Part shown: positions 44,680 to 54,112 of the stretch, one piece after another
Numbering within the stretch: position 1 is the stretch's first letter
Layout of the letters: each line of letters starts with the position of its first letter
Assembly: GCA_963556065.3 (NCBI GenBank)
Contig: CAUVYH020000005.1
Location: forward strand, 1-64,000
From: JBAXTE01 sp963556065
GTDB lineage: Bacteria; Bacteroidota; Bacteroidia; Bacteroidales; WCHB1-69
Length of the DNA stretch: 64,000 bases
Direction: 5' to 3'
Translations under genes and position numbers: made by a program
Notes under the pieces: generated by a model
Seen by the model: only the letters and a program-made list of their open reading frames with translations
Told to the model about the DNA's origin: nothing
Databases searched by the model: none

Positions 44680-45441
44680 ATGACAAAGACTATTTTAATT
44701 ACGGGAGCCACCAGCGGAATCGGAAAATCATCGGCGTATCGTTTTGCCGCCAATGGATATAGGCTCATTCTTACAGGACGAAGAAAAGAACGTTTGGAAT
44801 CATTGAAAAATGAATTGGAAGAAAAGTATAAATCAGAAGTTCTATTGTTGAACTTTGATGTCCGCCAGCGTACTGTCGTTAAGGAAGTCATTGCTTCTAT
44901 TCCGGAAGCATGGAGAAAAATCGATGTGTTACTCAATAATGCAGGGTTGGCTTCAGGACTCGGTGCAATTCAGGATGGAGACATCGACGATTGGGAGAAG
45001 ATGATTGATACGAATGTAAAAGGATTACTCTATATTTTTAGAGCAATAGCCCCTTTAATGGTTGAGCAAAAATCGGGACACATCATCAATATTGGCTCCA
45101 TTGCAGGGAAAGAAGTATATGCTAATGGAAATGTTTACTGTGCCACCAAACATGCTGTGGATGCATTGACCAAAGCTATGCGGATAGATATGCTACCCTA
45201 TGGGATAAAAGTGTCTCAGATTGCCCCGGGTGCAGTCGAAACCGAATTTTCAACGGTTCGTTTCCATGGAGATACCGATAGAGCAAAAGCAGTTTACAAT
45301 GGTTATACGCCTTTAGCCCCCGATGATATTGCAGATGCGATCTGGTATGTGGCGTCGCTGCCTCCACATGTAAACATCAATGATATGGTGATTATGTGCA
45401 CATCTCAGGGTTCGGCAACTCATTTCAACAAGAAATCATAA
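44680..45441 (+). CDS. SDR family NAD(P)-dependent oxidoreductase (YdfG-like)
   Basis: 253 residues. Rossmann motif TGATSGIG (8-15), NNAG near residue 87, catalytic Ser in NIGSIAG, YxxxK in VYCATKHAV and a substrate loop with PGAVETEFS. The sequence is closest to the YdfG type that reduces 3-hydroxy acids (serine or 3-hydroxypropionate) with NADP, but the substrate is not fixed by the motifs. DUF2851 follows after 4 bp and is likely co-transcribed. Confidence 0.92.
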   Translation: MTKTILITGATSGIGKSSAYRFAANGYRLILTGRRKERLESLKNELEEKYKSEVLLLNFDVRQRTVVKEVIASIPEAWRKIDVLLNNAGLASGLGAIQDGDIDDWEKMIDTNVKGLLYIFRAIAPLMVEQKSGHIINIGSIAGKEVYANGNVYCATKHAVDALTKAMRIDMLPYGIKVSQIAPGAVETEFSTVRFHGDTDRAKAVYNGYTPLAPDDIADAIWYVASLPPHVNINDMVIMCTSQGSATHFNKKS

Positions 45442-45445
45442 CATA

Positions 45446-46726
45446 ATGACCGAACGATTTCTACATTATTTGTGGTTGCATAAATATTTTTTTCTCAGCC
45501 ATCTGGCGACGACTTCCGGTGAATCATTGACGATCCTTTCTCAAGGAGTATATAATACCGATGGAGGACCTGATTTTCTGAATGCTAAGGTAAAGGTTGG
45601 AGATATTGAGTGGGCAGGAAATGTGGAAATTCATCTTAGGGCTTCCGATTGGCTCAAACATCAACATCAGACCAATCCGGCATACGATAATGTCATTTTA
45701 CATGTGGTCTTTGAAGCCGATGTGCCGATTTCTCGTAACTCAGGAGAAGTGATTCCAACCTTTGAGATGAAAGGTCATTTTGAAGAGTCGATGTTTGAAC
45801 GTTTTCAGGACATGGTGGACTCGAGCCGTTGGATCGCCTGTGAGAAAGATATTTCCGACGTTCCCAGAATAACTTTTGAACTTTGGCTCGAACGACTTTT
45901 GATAGAACGTCTTGAAGATAAAGCCGATTATATCGATTATCGCCTACAGCAAAATCTCTTCGACTGGGAGCAATCGTTTTTTGAATCGGTAGCTTCTTCT
46001 TTTGGGCTTAAGGTGAATTCACAGGCTTTTGAATTACTTGCAAAAGCTACCCCATTGAACGTTCTGCAGAAACATGCCGATAGCCTTTTCCAGATTGAGG
46101 CGCTTTTGTTCGGACAATCGGGACTTCTTGATGGAACATTTAAGGGCGAATATCCAAGACAGTTGTGGGACGAATATCAATTTTTGAAGACCAAATATGC
46201 GTTGACTCCTATCGATAAATCGGTTTGGAATTTCTTACGGCTACGGCCATCAAGTTTTCCCACTCATCGGATTGCACAGTTGGCACAGCTGGTTCACCAA
46301 AATAAATCGCTGTTTTCGCAAGCGGTGATCTCAGCAAATGTCTCCGATTTGTTTCCGTTGTTTCAGGTGGATGCCTCTGAGTACTGGCACACCCATTATC
46401 TTTTCGATAAGATTGCCAAAGTAAATGGGCACAAATTGGGCACAACGATGGTTAATCTGATTCTGATAAACTCGGTGATCCCATACTTGTTTTTATATGG
46501 GAAATATTATGGAAAAGAGAGTTACACCAAAAAAGCACTCGATTTGCATGACTTGTTGCCGGCCGAAGATAATTTAATTATCAGGGGGTTTAAATTGCTG
46601 AATGTTAATACATCAACTGCTTTCAGATCGCAAGCCCTATTGCAATTAAAAAAAAGGTATTGTGATAAAAAAAGATGTTTGGATTGTGCAATAGGAAATT
46701 ATTTGATTAAACCTGAAAATAGTTGA
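45446..46726 (+). CDS. DUF2851 family protein
   Basis: 426 residues without signal peptide or membrane helices. Family pattern: FLHYLWLHKYF at the start, GVYNTDGGPDFLNAKVKVGDIEWAGNVEIHLRASDW and NVILHVVFEAD, and at the end four cysteines (CDKKRCLDCAIG), a likely metal site. The first part recalls a restriction-endonuclease-like or nuclease core, but no function is established. Common in Bacteroidota. It follows the SDR gene closely and is followed by a bidirectional terminator. Confidence 0.85.
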   Translation: MTERFLHYLWLHKYFFLSHLATTSGESLTILSQGVYNTDGGPDFLNAKVKVGDIEWAGNVEIHLRASDWLKHQHQTNPAYDNVILHVVFEADVPISRNSGEVIPTFEMKGHFEESMFERFQDMVDSSRWIACEKDISDVPRITFELWLERLLIERLEDKADYIDYRLQQNLFDWEQSFFESVASSFGLKVNSQAFELLAKATPLNVLQKHADSLFQIEALLFGQSGLLDGTFKGEYPRQLWDEYQFLKTKYALTPIDKSVWNFLRLRPSSFPTHRIAQLAQLVHQNKSLFSQAVISANVSDLFPLFQVDASEYWHTHYLFDKIAKVNGHKLGTTMVNLILINSVIPYLFLYGKYYGKESYTKKALDLHDLLPAEDNLIIRGFKLLNVNTSTAFRSQALLQLKKRYCDKKRCLDCAIGNYLIKPENS

Positions 46727-46847
46727 TATTTAGCTGTTTTAAAAACAAGTCTAAACAAAGTTTATTCAATAAATAGAGCAATTGAAAAAACAAAAATAGA
46801 GTCTGCTGAAAATTGTTTCTTGTCTTCTCTTTGCCGTGTTCATGCAC

Positions 46848-46880
46848 AAAAAAAGAGACTGTATTATGGTCTCTTTTTTT
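46848..46880. terminator. Bidirectional intrinsic terminator
   Basis: Stem AAAAAAAGAGAC (46848-46859) paired with GTCTCTTTTTTT (46869-46880), a 9-base loop, and T or A runs on each side. It lies between the converging DUF2851 and C25 protease genes. Confidence 0.8.
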
Positions 46881-46898
46881 GTTTTTTTGGCAATGTTG

Positions 46899-49145
46899 TT
46901 ATTTGTCTATAATTACCTTAATTGTTTTTTGTGTTGTGGGCGAACTTACTTTTACAAAATAAATCCCGTTTGAAAGCAGATATGTTGACAAATAAATGGT
47001 ATTTGGAGTATTAGCCATTATAGGTTCAGTTGTTTCCGCAACTCTTTTCCCGGTGATATCTATCATCGAAATGGTGAATATTTCGGATTTGTCGGTAAGA
47101 ATATTGATGTTTATTACGTTGTTTGCAGGGTTGGGAAACAGCGTGTATTTTATATTATCGGTTGAAATGTTTTCGACATTAACACCGCTTTCTATTTTAA
47201 TGATTCCGTGATAAGGAATTTTATTAAAAGCAGTCCCTGTAACATCAATCGTGTCGATGGATGTAATTTGAGGAATAGTAATAGTTGCAGTTCCACCGGA
47301 GATAATTCCTGTTCCCAAGAGGGTATCATTAAGTGTGAGTGCTACACAAGCTCCTTCAACGGCAGAAGTTACGCTAATTGAAGTGGTGCCGATAGGTTTT
47401 TGGCTGGGATGAGAGACCAATAGTTGAGAAGGATCTGTGGTTCGTACCATTACAGAAGGATCTCCAAAAATGGTCCAAGTGTCAATCATTTCAGGTCCGT
47501 CGGAAGTGTAAGCATCAACCATTGCCATCATTGCGTTCATGGTAATTCCGCCAAATGTACGTTTGATGTTGGAGGTATAGGATTCTGTCAGAATGTTCGC
47601 CATTTCATCCTGCCCTTTCATTGGTGGCTGCCACGACTGGTTAATTGTTGACATTACCGTTGCCAGAGCCCCAGTGGGTGATCCGTTATACGAAGCACGC
47701 AGCCAGTGTTCTGCAAAGCAGGTTTGTGAAGTAAAGTCTCCTTCTACACAGGCAACGGAAAAAATAAAAGGCCACTTGGTCGTGTTTTGAAGAGCATCTA
47801 CATTTGTATTGGTAAAATTGCTTGAAACAAACATGTTCCAATCGCCATGTCCACAATAGTTAATAATTCCAACTCCCTCATTTACAGCTGTTGTTACTTG
47901 GGCGGCAGTTGCATCTCCTGAAGCATCTTGTCCTCCCTGACTTCCGTCATATACTTCTGCAACAGACGTAGTATAGGTATAACCCTGTAATTTTGTACGA
48001 ATATTCCGTATATGTTCATAATCATACTCATTATTATCTCCGGGACCTTGATCGGAGCCGATTCCCAAGCCGGAACTTAACCAATTGCCTGTAGTCGGGT
48101 CGTTTTCGTATGCAATTGTCCGCTGTACCATTGTGTTTACGTGAGCAACAGTTTCAGCAGAAAAGCGTCCGACAAAGATTTCCGGATAATGATCGTTTCC
48201 CGAAATATAAGCGTATGTGTTATCGGATGCTCCTGTTCCTTCGGTTGTAGATATCATGTTTGAAGGAACCTGAGCATGATCGCCCACCAATAGTACATAT
48301 TTTAAATTGTGGCTGGGGTTGTTATAGTAGCTGCTAATATAGGTTTTAATTTGAGCGGCAGTAGTTCCTGCACTACTCGAAGCAACCATGGTTGTGGGTA
48401 TTCCCATACTTTGCTTGTGATTTACAAAAGGCTGCATTGCAGACATAAAGTTATCGTAACATATAATTAACAGTTCGCCGGTTTCAGATAGAGCCGTATA
48501 TTTAGCAGGGTTATAGTTAAGATAGTTTTGCCGGTAAATCGCAGAAAAATCCGCATCTATCGGTTTGGGATTTGCCAACTCATTAATTCCCTGATCTTTG
48601 GTAAAACTAACTCTGACCAACATTTCACTGTAAATTCTCAGTACTTTAGAAATCGGATTGTATTGAATCATGTTTGCATCCACGGAACATCCGCGAATAC
48701 TCCGGGCGATATATGGAGTGTTCGATTTAGTTAATGCTTTGGGGAAAAATTCATCCTGTTGATAAGCATTTCCGAAAGTATAATCAATGGTTGCAGGGTT
48801 TATGTTGCGGTGTAAGTTCCCTTTAGATGGTACTAAAAGTATGGAAGAAATATCGGTGTGCTTTTCACTTACCACGGAAGTTGCAATATTGCCTGTATTT
48901 GGAAGAATTATGGCTGCAGTCATTTTTAAAACATCTGGTGTTCCGCTTTTCATTAAAGGATAACTCTGAGGTGCCATTATTTGCTTAGCTTCTCCTCTAT
49001 TTGTACTCACCTTTTTAAACTGATACTGATTTAATCGGAATTTCAATGTCACGCCATTCGGATCGGAAGCAACCACAGAAACCGTGTTTTGGGCATAGGA
49101 AAGGGTTGCAAATACGAGTAAAACCAAAAATAATATTTTTTTCAT
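46899..49145 (-). CDS. Gingipain-like C25 cysteine protease with T9SS sorting domain, smaller copy
   Basis: 748 residues. Signal peptide (1-18, ending LSYAQ), a propeptide-like region (about 20-200), the C25 caspase-like catalytic domain with His in IINYCGHGDWNMF and Cys in FIFSVACVEGDF, then an Ig-like domain (about 555-640) and a type A T9SS sorting domain (YTLFPNPANNVININIL...NGIYFVKVS). Both catalytic residues are present, so it is probably an active secreted endopeptidase exported by T9SS. It resembles the plan of gingipain R without the haemagglutinin part. Specificity is not known. Confidence 0.9.
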   Translation of the reverse strand: MKKILFLVLLVFATLSYAQNTVSVVASDPNGVTLKFRLNQYQFKKVSTNRGEAKQIMAPQSYPLMKSGTPDVLKMTAAIILPNTGNIATSVVSEKHTDISSILLVPSKGNLHRNINPATIDYTFGNAYQQDEFFPKALTKSNTPYIARSIRGCSVDANMIQYNPISKVLRIYSEMLVRVSFTKDQGINELANPKPIDADFSAIYRQNYLNYNPAKYTALSETGELLIICYDNFMSAMQPFVNHKQSMGIPTTMVASSSAGTTAAQIKTYISSYYNNPSHNLKYVLLVGDHAQVPSNMISTTEGTGASDNTYAYISGNDHYPEIFVGRFSAETVAHVNTMVQRTIAYENDPTTGNWLSSGLGIGSDQGPGDNNEYDYEHIRNIRTKLQGYTYTTSVAEVYDGSQGGQDASGDATAAQVTTAVNEGVGIINYCGHGDWNMFVSSNFTNTNVDALQNTTKWPFIFSVACVEGDFTSQTCFAEHWLRASYNGSPTGALATVMSTINQSWQPPMKGQDEMANILTESYTSNIKRTFGGITMNAMMAMVDAYTSDGPEMIDTWTIFGDPSVMVRTTDPSQLLVSHPSQKPIGTTSISVTSAVEGACVALTLNDTLLGTGIISGGTATITIPQITSIDTIDVTGTAFNKIPYHGIIKIESGVNVENISTDNIKYTLFPNPANNVININILTDKSEIFTISMIDITGKRVAETTEPIMANTPNTIYLSTYLLSNGIYFVKVSSPTTQKTIKVIIDK

Positions 49146-49172
49146 TCTATTTGTATATTTATATTTGAGAAA

Positions 49173-49200
49173 AAAACCGCACTTGCAAAAGTGCGGTTTT
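49173..49200. terminator. Intrinsic terminator downstream of the large C25 protease gene
   Basis: Perfect 12-bp stem (AAAACCGCACTT, 49173-49184; AAGTGCGGTTTT, 49189-49200) with loop GCAA, followed on the minus strand by a T run. It lies between the two protease genes, so each is its own unit. Confidence 0.85.
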
Positions 49201-49220
49201 CTGTTGTAACTTATAATCGA

Positions 49221-52200
49221 TTATTTTATTACACTAAAGCGTTTTGTGATGACGGTTTTATCTGTTTTAATGGAGATAAAATACAAGCCGCTACTTAACA
49301 TAGAAGTACTTAGCGAAGTCGAGTTTGTCCCTTGTTGCTGCATTTCATTTTCGATAAGTGTATTAATCAATCGGCTATTATAATCAAATACCTGAATGGT
49401 AACCGACTGGTTATTACTTAAACGATAAGCAATATTGAGATTATCGGAAGTTGGATTTGGAAATAGCACCACACTGTTTATCTCCTTGTTAACGTTGGTA
49501 ATAGCAGCCGGAGCAGGTGTTGGCGGGAATATAATATCATCCACCCAAGCACAGTCGGATCCATCTGATCGAGAATCATCTTTTCTGTACTGCCATTTAT
49601 AAGTATGAGATCCTGCATTCACAGGATAAGAAGCTCGTTGCCATGCAACTTCACCTGACAAGCTATCTATTCTGCTTCCATCAATAAAGAATTCTAAATA
49701 GTCGTAACCCGCTTCACTTGAAACTTTATTAAAGAATGATATTGAATCGTCAGCAGCAGCGGTCATAGTTATTTGCATGGCAGATGTTTTATATAAGCCT
49801 AGTCCAGATGAATTTCCAATTGCTCCTGATTTTGAGCAATAATTACCAGCGTATTGTCCCGTGTTAACAATCGTCCAAGGAGCATCTCCACTGGAAGTCC
49901 AAGCAAAATGGGTAAAGTCACCGGTTTCGTAGTCTTCACTCACAATGCCTGAGGATGGAGCAAACATTTTTTCTGCAAAATATGCTCCTTCTCCTAAATG
50001 GTAGTTAAGAGCTACCGTAGTTGGATTGGGAACCGATGCAGCAACAGCTAGCGTGAAAGTTGCATTTGCAGTGCCACTAGCCGCAACAGCGCCGATAGCC
50101 GCAGGAGAAGCGGTAATGGTTATTCCCGGTGTAGTTGTGGTTAGTGTTCCGGTAACAGTAGAAGCAGCGGCATGTCCCGAATTGGTACCGGCAATGGCAA
50201 CCTGTACGGTTTCACCTGCATCTAATCGTCCATTGTTGTTACCGGTAGCATCGTTAATGGTCATTTCCTCGATTTGGAATGCCGGAGCATTTACTGTTTG
50301 GGTAATAGTTGAGGTCCATGTATGAGAAGCGTTATCGGTAATAGTTAAGTTAAAAGTAACCGGCGTAGCATCAGGAATGGTGTTCGACACATGGAAAGCA
50401 AACGCATTGGCTTTTAACACACTGGCATCTGCAATTATATTTCCATAACTTTCTGTACTATCAGTCATTGTTATATATGGTGAATTAGAAGTTAGTTTAG
50501 CTTGTACCGTATTGGCCGTGCTAATGCCTAAATTTCTTAATGTAACAGAAAAACCTGCATTTTCGTTGTAATCAATCACACCATTGCCATTACCGGTTGC
50601 ATCCACAACTGTATTTATTGTCATTGTTACATAAGGGCCTGTTGGTGTAAAAACAGGAATAGTTGAGATAAATGGTCGTTTATTTTGAGCCGTAATTACG
50701 ATATCTGCAGTACCTGAAGTAGTTACACCCGATAACGGAACATTGGCAACACCGGTAGCATCCGCAAAAGTGGCACCCAATAATGTAGAACCCATCGTAA
50801 TTCCAATATAAGCATAAGGAGGTACAGATGAAATAGCAAATGTTGTGCTATTTAATGGAATTAATGAATTATAGGATGGTGTGAAAGTAGTTGGAACGCC
50901 GAGGAAAGGCATTAAGGACGGATCACCCATTAGGTGATACATTTCCCAATAATATAAAGCCATTGAAGATCCCGACTGGGTAACAGCAAGATTTCCTGCA
51001 TTTAAAATTTGTCCTGTTGTAATATATTGGGCACTATACGCTTCGCCATGAGTATGAAACAAACGATCGAAAGAACCCAGCTTGGTCGCATCATAAGCAG
51101 CATTTACACTAACGGTTTTATATCCGCAAGCAAAATAATAATCTTCATCCCAGTAAGAATAATTTGATGCACCAATATAACCTACGGCTCCTTTATTTTG
51201 TGCTTTCAATAATGCTTCGCCGAAACAATCGCCGGATGATTCGTTAAAGGTATTTGATTGACAGCAGTTACCAATCATTACAGGATATTTCCCATTATTA
51301 GTCATCGTTGCAACATCGGAAACCTCGAATGAAGGATCAGCCCATCCACTAGGACTGCCGTGAGCCGAATAGTCTGCAATGGAGACTCCTGCATTTACTT
51401 TGGAAATAATGGCAGCGGAAGCGGAACTTTGCGAAGACACTGAGGAGGGATATGAATATACAGTAAATGGAGGATTGGGCAAATAATTATTAACAAAATA
51501 ATTCAACTGTCCATCACCATATAAAACATCATAATTTTCGGCTACACCAGCAACGGCAACCATGTTATTTAGAAAAGAGGGGTCTGCCATTAGATATTTT
51601 TCATATTCCACGGTTTTACTTACCTGATTAGTAATGTGTTGAGCAGTCGTTCCTGAAAAACGGCCATAGTATGCTTCCGGAAGATTATCCCCCGTCGTCC
51701 ACGTGCAATAGTATAAATCGGTAGGATGGGAACCAGTGGTTCCAGTAAAAGCAGGAATCTGAGCCACATCTCCAACAAAAAGAACAAATGTGGGGGCGGG
51801 CAAAGCCGTAGTTGCATTATCATATAAGCCTTTTAAGTATGCCTTAATTGAAGTCGTGGTTGTCCCTACCGCAGAATTATTGGTATAAGCTTCGGTTACG
51901 ATATATCCCTGTTTCTTTTTCCAGGTAACAAACGGTTGAAGTGCCGATTGGAAAGCGATATCGGAAACAATTACATAATGCAACGGTCCGGTAACATGCG
52001 CATCTTTAGTTTCGCTTATATTGCCGTTTAATATTGCACTTTGGACATTGCCGGTATAAATGTCTTTGTATTTCGAATATAATTCATTGGTTGCTTGGAT
52101 ATTTGGATTTTTAAAAGTAATTTCTATTTCCATAGTCGTTACTTTTTTCATTTGTCCGGTTACAGGATTATAGCTAAATGGACACATTACCAAACTGGCA

Positions 52201-52718
52201 ATAGTTGTATTCCGCATTACTCCAAGTTTTTCAACTTTAGCATCACCGGGGTTCCAGAAACGATTTTGAGAATACATCTTGGCATTTTTTACAAATACAA
52301 CAGGCGATTTATCACTTTTCGACCGCGAAGGTTGTGCTGGTATCAAAGGGTAACCGGAAGTATGTAGAGGCATTGTAACTTCGTTGACTTTAGTTACTTT
52401 ATATGAAAAATTATCACATACGGGAATGTTAATTAATGTTTGATACTGTGGCAATGCCGGATAACCGATGACTTTAGAAGTTCCGCATCCTTCAACGGCA
52501 GCATTTACAAAACTTGTTTTATTGCGATATACGGTTTCGGCAACATAATCACCAGGCTTAATTTGTATGCGCAATTTTGAGCTGCTGTTTTCCAAGACTT
52601 TTACAGTAGTCTTTGCACTGCTTTGTGCCCAACTTTCTATTGAAAACAACAAGCTAATGGCTAAAACAAGGACTATTCCTTTGTTTACCCTCTCTTTAAA
52701 TCTAATAATTTTCCCCAT
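49221..52718 (-). CDS. Gingipain-like C25 cysteine protease with T9SS sorting domain, larger copy
   Basis: About 1165 residues from the ATG at 52716-52718 (MGKIIRFKERVNKGIVLVLA, signal peptide to SWAQ). Propeptide (about 35-210), C25 catalytic domain (about 215-620) with DYSAHGSPSGWADP (His) and PVMIGNCCQSNTFNES (Cys), an Ig-like domain, two CARDB/DUF11-like domains (NGVIDYNENAGFSVTLRNLG, NNGRLDAGETVQVAIAGTNSG), a MAM/jelly-roll-like domain with DDSISFFNKVSSEAGYDYLEFFIDG, and a T9SS tail (VVLFPNPTSDNLNIAY...SGLYFISIK). The extra domains probably aid adhesion or stability. Exported by T9SS. Confidence 0.88.
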   Translation of the reverse strand: MGKIIRFKERVNKGIVLVLAISLLFSIESWAQSSAKTTVKVLENSSSKLRIQIKPGDYVAETVYRNKTSFVNAAVEGCGTSKVIGYPALPQYQTLINIPVCDNFSYKVTKVNEVTMPLHTSGYPLIPAQPSRSKSDKSPVVFVKNAKMYSQNRFWNPGDAKVEKLGVMRNTTIASLVMCPFSYNPVTGQMKKVTTMEIEITFKNPNIQATNELYSKYKDIYTGNVQSAILNGNISETKDAHVTGPLHYVIVSDIAFQSALQPFVTWKKKQGYIVTEAYTNNSAVGTTTTSIKAYLKGLYDNATTALPAPTFVLFVGDVAQIPAFTGTTGSHPTDLYYCTWTTGDNLPEAYYGRFSGTTAQHITNQVSKTVEYEKYLMADPSFLNNMVAVAGVAENYDVLYGDGQLNYFVNNYLPNPPFTVYSYPSSVSSQSSASAAIISKVNAGVSIADYSAHGSPSGWADPSFEVSDVATMTNNGKYPVMIGNCCQSNTFNESSGDCFGEALLKAQNKGAVGYIGASNYSYWDEDYYFACGYKTVSVNAAYDATKLGSFDRLFHTHGEAYSAQYITTGQILNAGNLAVTQSGSSMALYYWEMYHLMGDPSLMPFLGVPTTFTPSYNSLIPLNSTTFAISSVPPYAYIGITMGSTLLGATFADATGVANVPLSGVTTSGTADIVITAQNKRPFISTIPVFTPTGPYVTMTINTVVDATGNGNGVIDYNENAGFSVTLRNLGISTANTVQAKLTSNSPYITMTDSTESYGNIIADASVLKANAFAFHVSNTIPDATPVTFNLTITDNASHTWTSTITQTVNAPAFQIEEMTINDATGNNNGRLDAGETVQVAIAGTNSGHAAASTVTGTLTTTTPGITITASPAAIGAVAASGTANATFTLAVAASVPNPTTVALNYHLGEGAYFAEKMFAPSSGIVSEDYETGDFTHFAWTSSGDAPWTIVNTGQYAGNYCSKSGAIGNSSGLGLYKTSAMQITMTAAADDSISFFNKVSSEAGYDYLEFFIDGSRIDSLSGEVAWQRASYPVNAGSHTYKWQYRKDDSRSDGSDCAWVDDIIFPPTPAPAAITNVNKEINSVVLFPNPTSDNLNIAYRLSNNQSVTIQVFDYNSRLINTLIENEMQQQGTNSTSLSTSMLSSGLYFISIKTDKTVITKRFSVIK

Positions 52719-52874
52719 TTTGAACGTTTTAGATGATTTTTTAACAAGCAAATATACAGTAAAAAAAGTTCCATTCATAAGTTTTTTCAGTTTTTTTTAT
52801 TATTATTGCATTTTAATAGCTTAAAAACGAGCAAATAGGACAGGACTTCTTTTTTATTATTCTTGAAAGACCAA

Positions 52875-53660
52875 ATGAAAAAATTTATATTTATTGTGGG
52901 ATTGTTTTTTACGGTGTTATCCACATTTTCGCAATCACAGGACATGGTGGTTGAAGGTAATTATTGGGGAAAGAATTTATACATTTTTAATCCAATTGTT
53001 AACGGAATCTCTTCCATATCAAAAATCAGCGTAAATAATGTGGTTTTAGATTCCGTTTTTAACACGAATTCTTATGTGGTTGATTTAACCAAAATGGATT
53101 TCTCAATCGGCCAGTCGTTGATCATTTCCATTCAGCATCGACCGGACAGTGAACCAATCATTACAAATGCTGATGCGATAGCACCGGCCAAAGATTTTGG
53201 AATAGAATCGTTTAAGCACAATAAAAAAGACAATTCTTTAACTTGGAGCATAAATGAATTGGAAAAGGGAAAACTTTACGATATTGAGCAGTTTATTTGG
53301 GGAAAATGGCAGAAAGTAAAAGAAATCGGGCTAAGAGATACCGTTTCCCAAACTTCTTATATGCCGCTTTATCATTCAGGATTGAATCTTTTCAGAATTA
53401 AGCAGTATGAAAACAAATCAAAGCATGTGGCATATACCAAATCGATAAAAGTTCGTCCGGGAACAAAAGAAGTATTTATTGTAAATTTGAAAACTTCTAA
53501 AACCCTAGAATTTACGGAAGAGACATTATTTCAGATTATCAATTCCAATAGCAAAATGGTTAAATCGGGAAAAGGTAAAGAAGTGGATGTGGAAAAGCTT
53601 CCGAAAGGTGAGTATTTTGTCAATTACGATAATAAAACCGAAGTTTTTATCAAGAAGTAA
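52875..53660 (+). CDS. Secreted protein of unknown function with CTD-like tail
   Basis: About 261 residues from the ATG at 52875 (MKKFIFIVGLFFTVLSTFS, signal peptide). The middle part has a fibronectin-like stretch (FGIESFKHNKKDNSLTWSI...SGLNLFRIKQY). The tail (TLFQIINSNSKMVKSGKGKE, then VDVEKLPKGEYFVNYDNK) resembles a T9SS sorting domain but lacks the YPNP motif. Its stop is one base from the start of the MerR gene, so both belong to one operon. No family name can be given; a T9SS-related regulator such as P. gingivalis PorA is one idea that needs testing. Confidence 0.65.
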   Translation: MKKFIFIVGLFFTVLSTFSQSQDMVVEGNYWGKNLYIFNPIVNGISSISKISVNNVVLDSVFNTNSYVVDLTKMDFSIGQSLIISIQHRPDSEPIITNADAIAPAKDFGIESFKHNKKDNSLTWSINELEKGKLYDIEQFIWGKWQKVKEIGLRDTVSQTSYMPLYHSGLNLFRIKQYENKSKHVAYTKSIKVRPGTKEVFIVNLKTSKTLEFTEETLFQIINSNSKMVKSGKGKEVDVEKLPKGEYFVNYDNKTEVFIKK

Positions 53661-53661
53661 G

Positions 53662-53997
53662 ATGCCATATAAAGAAAAACCGATCGAAAAACTGTACTAC
53701 TCTATTGGTGAAGTGGCCAATATGTTTGGAGTAAATACTTCTCTAATTCGGTTTTGGGAAAAAGAATTTGACATTATCAAACCCACTAAAAACAAAAAAG
53801 GGAATCGGCTTTTTACACAACAAGACATTGATAATTTTCACAAAATTTTTCACTTGGTTAAAGAAAAAGGATACACTTTGGCTGGAGCAAAAGAAAAACT
53901 TGCGGTAAAAAATGAGACCAACATGGAAATGGAGGTAATCTTTAAACTGCAAAAGATTAAATCTTTTCTACTCGACTTAAAAGCAACCCTCGATTAA
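53662..53997 (+). CDS. MerR family transcriptional regulator
   Basis: 111 residues from the ATG at 53662. The winged-helix DNA-binding part is clear: YYSIGEVANMFGVNTSLIRFWEKEFDIIKPTKNKKGNRLFTQQDID, followed by YTLAGAKEKL and a short helix. There are no cysteines in an effector-binding tail, so it is not a metal sensor of the MerR/CueR kind. It starts 1 bp after the stop of the CTD-tailed protein, so the two are translated together. Target genes unknown. Confidence 0.9.
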   Translation: MPYKEKPIEKLYYSIGEVANMFGVNTSLIRFWEKEFDIIKPTKNKKGNRLFTQQDIDNFHKIFHLVKEKGYTLAGAKEKLAVKNETNMEMEVIFKLQKIKSFLLDLKATLD

Positions 53998-54112
53998 CCG
54001 AATTCTCTTTTAAGTAATCGTTTATTTTCTATTTGTAAATGTCATTTTGTAAGAGACTAACCGTCAATTATAATGGTTTAGTTCAAATTGTTTTTTTGAA
54101 GTGAGCTAAATA

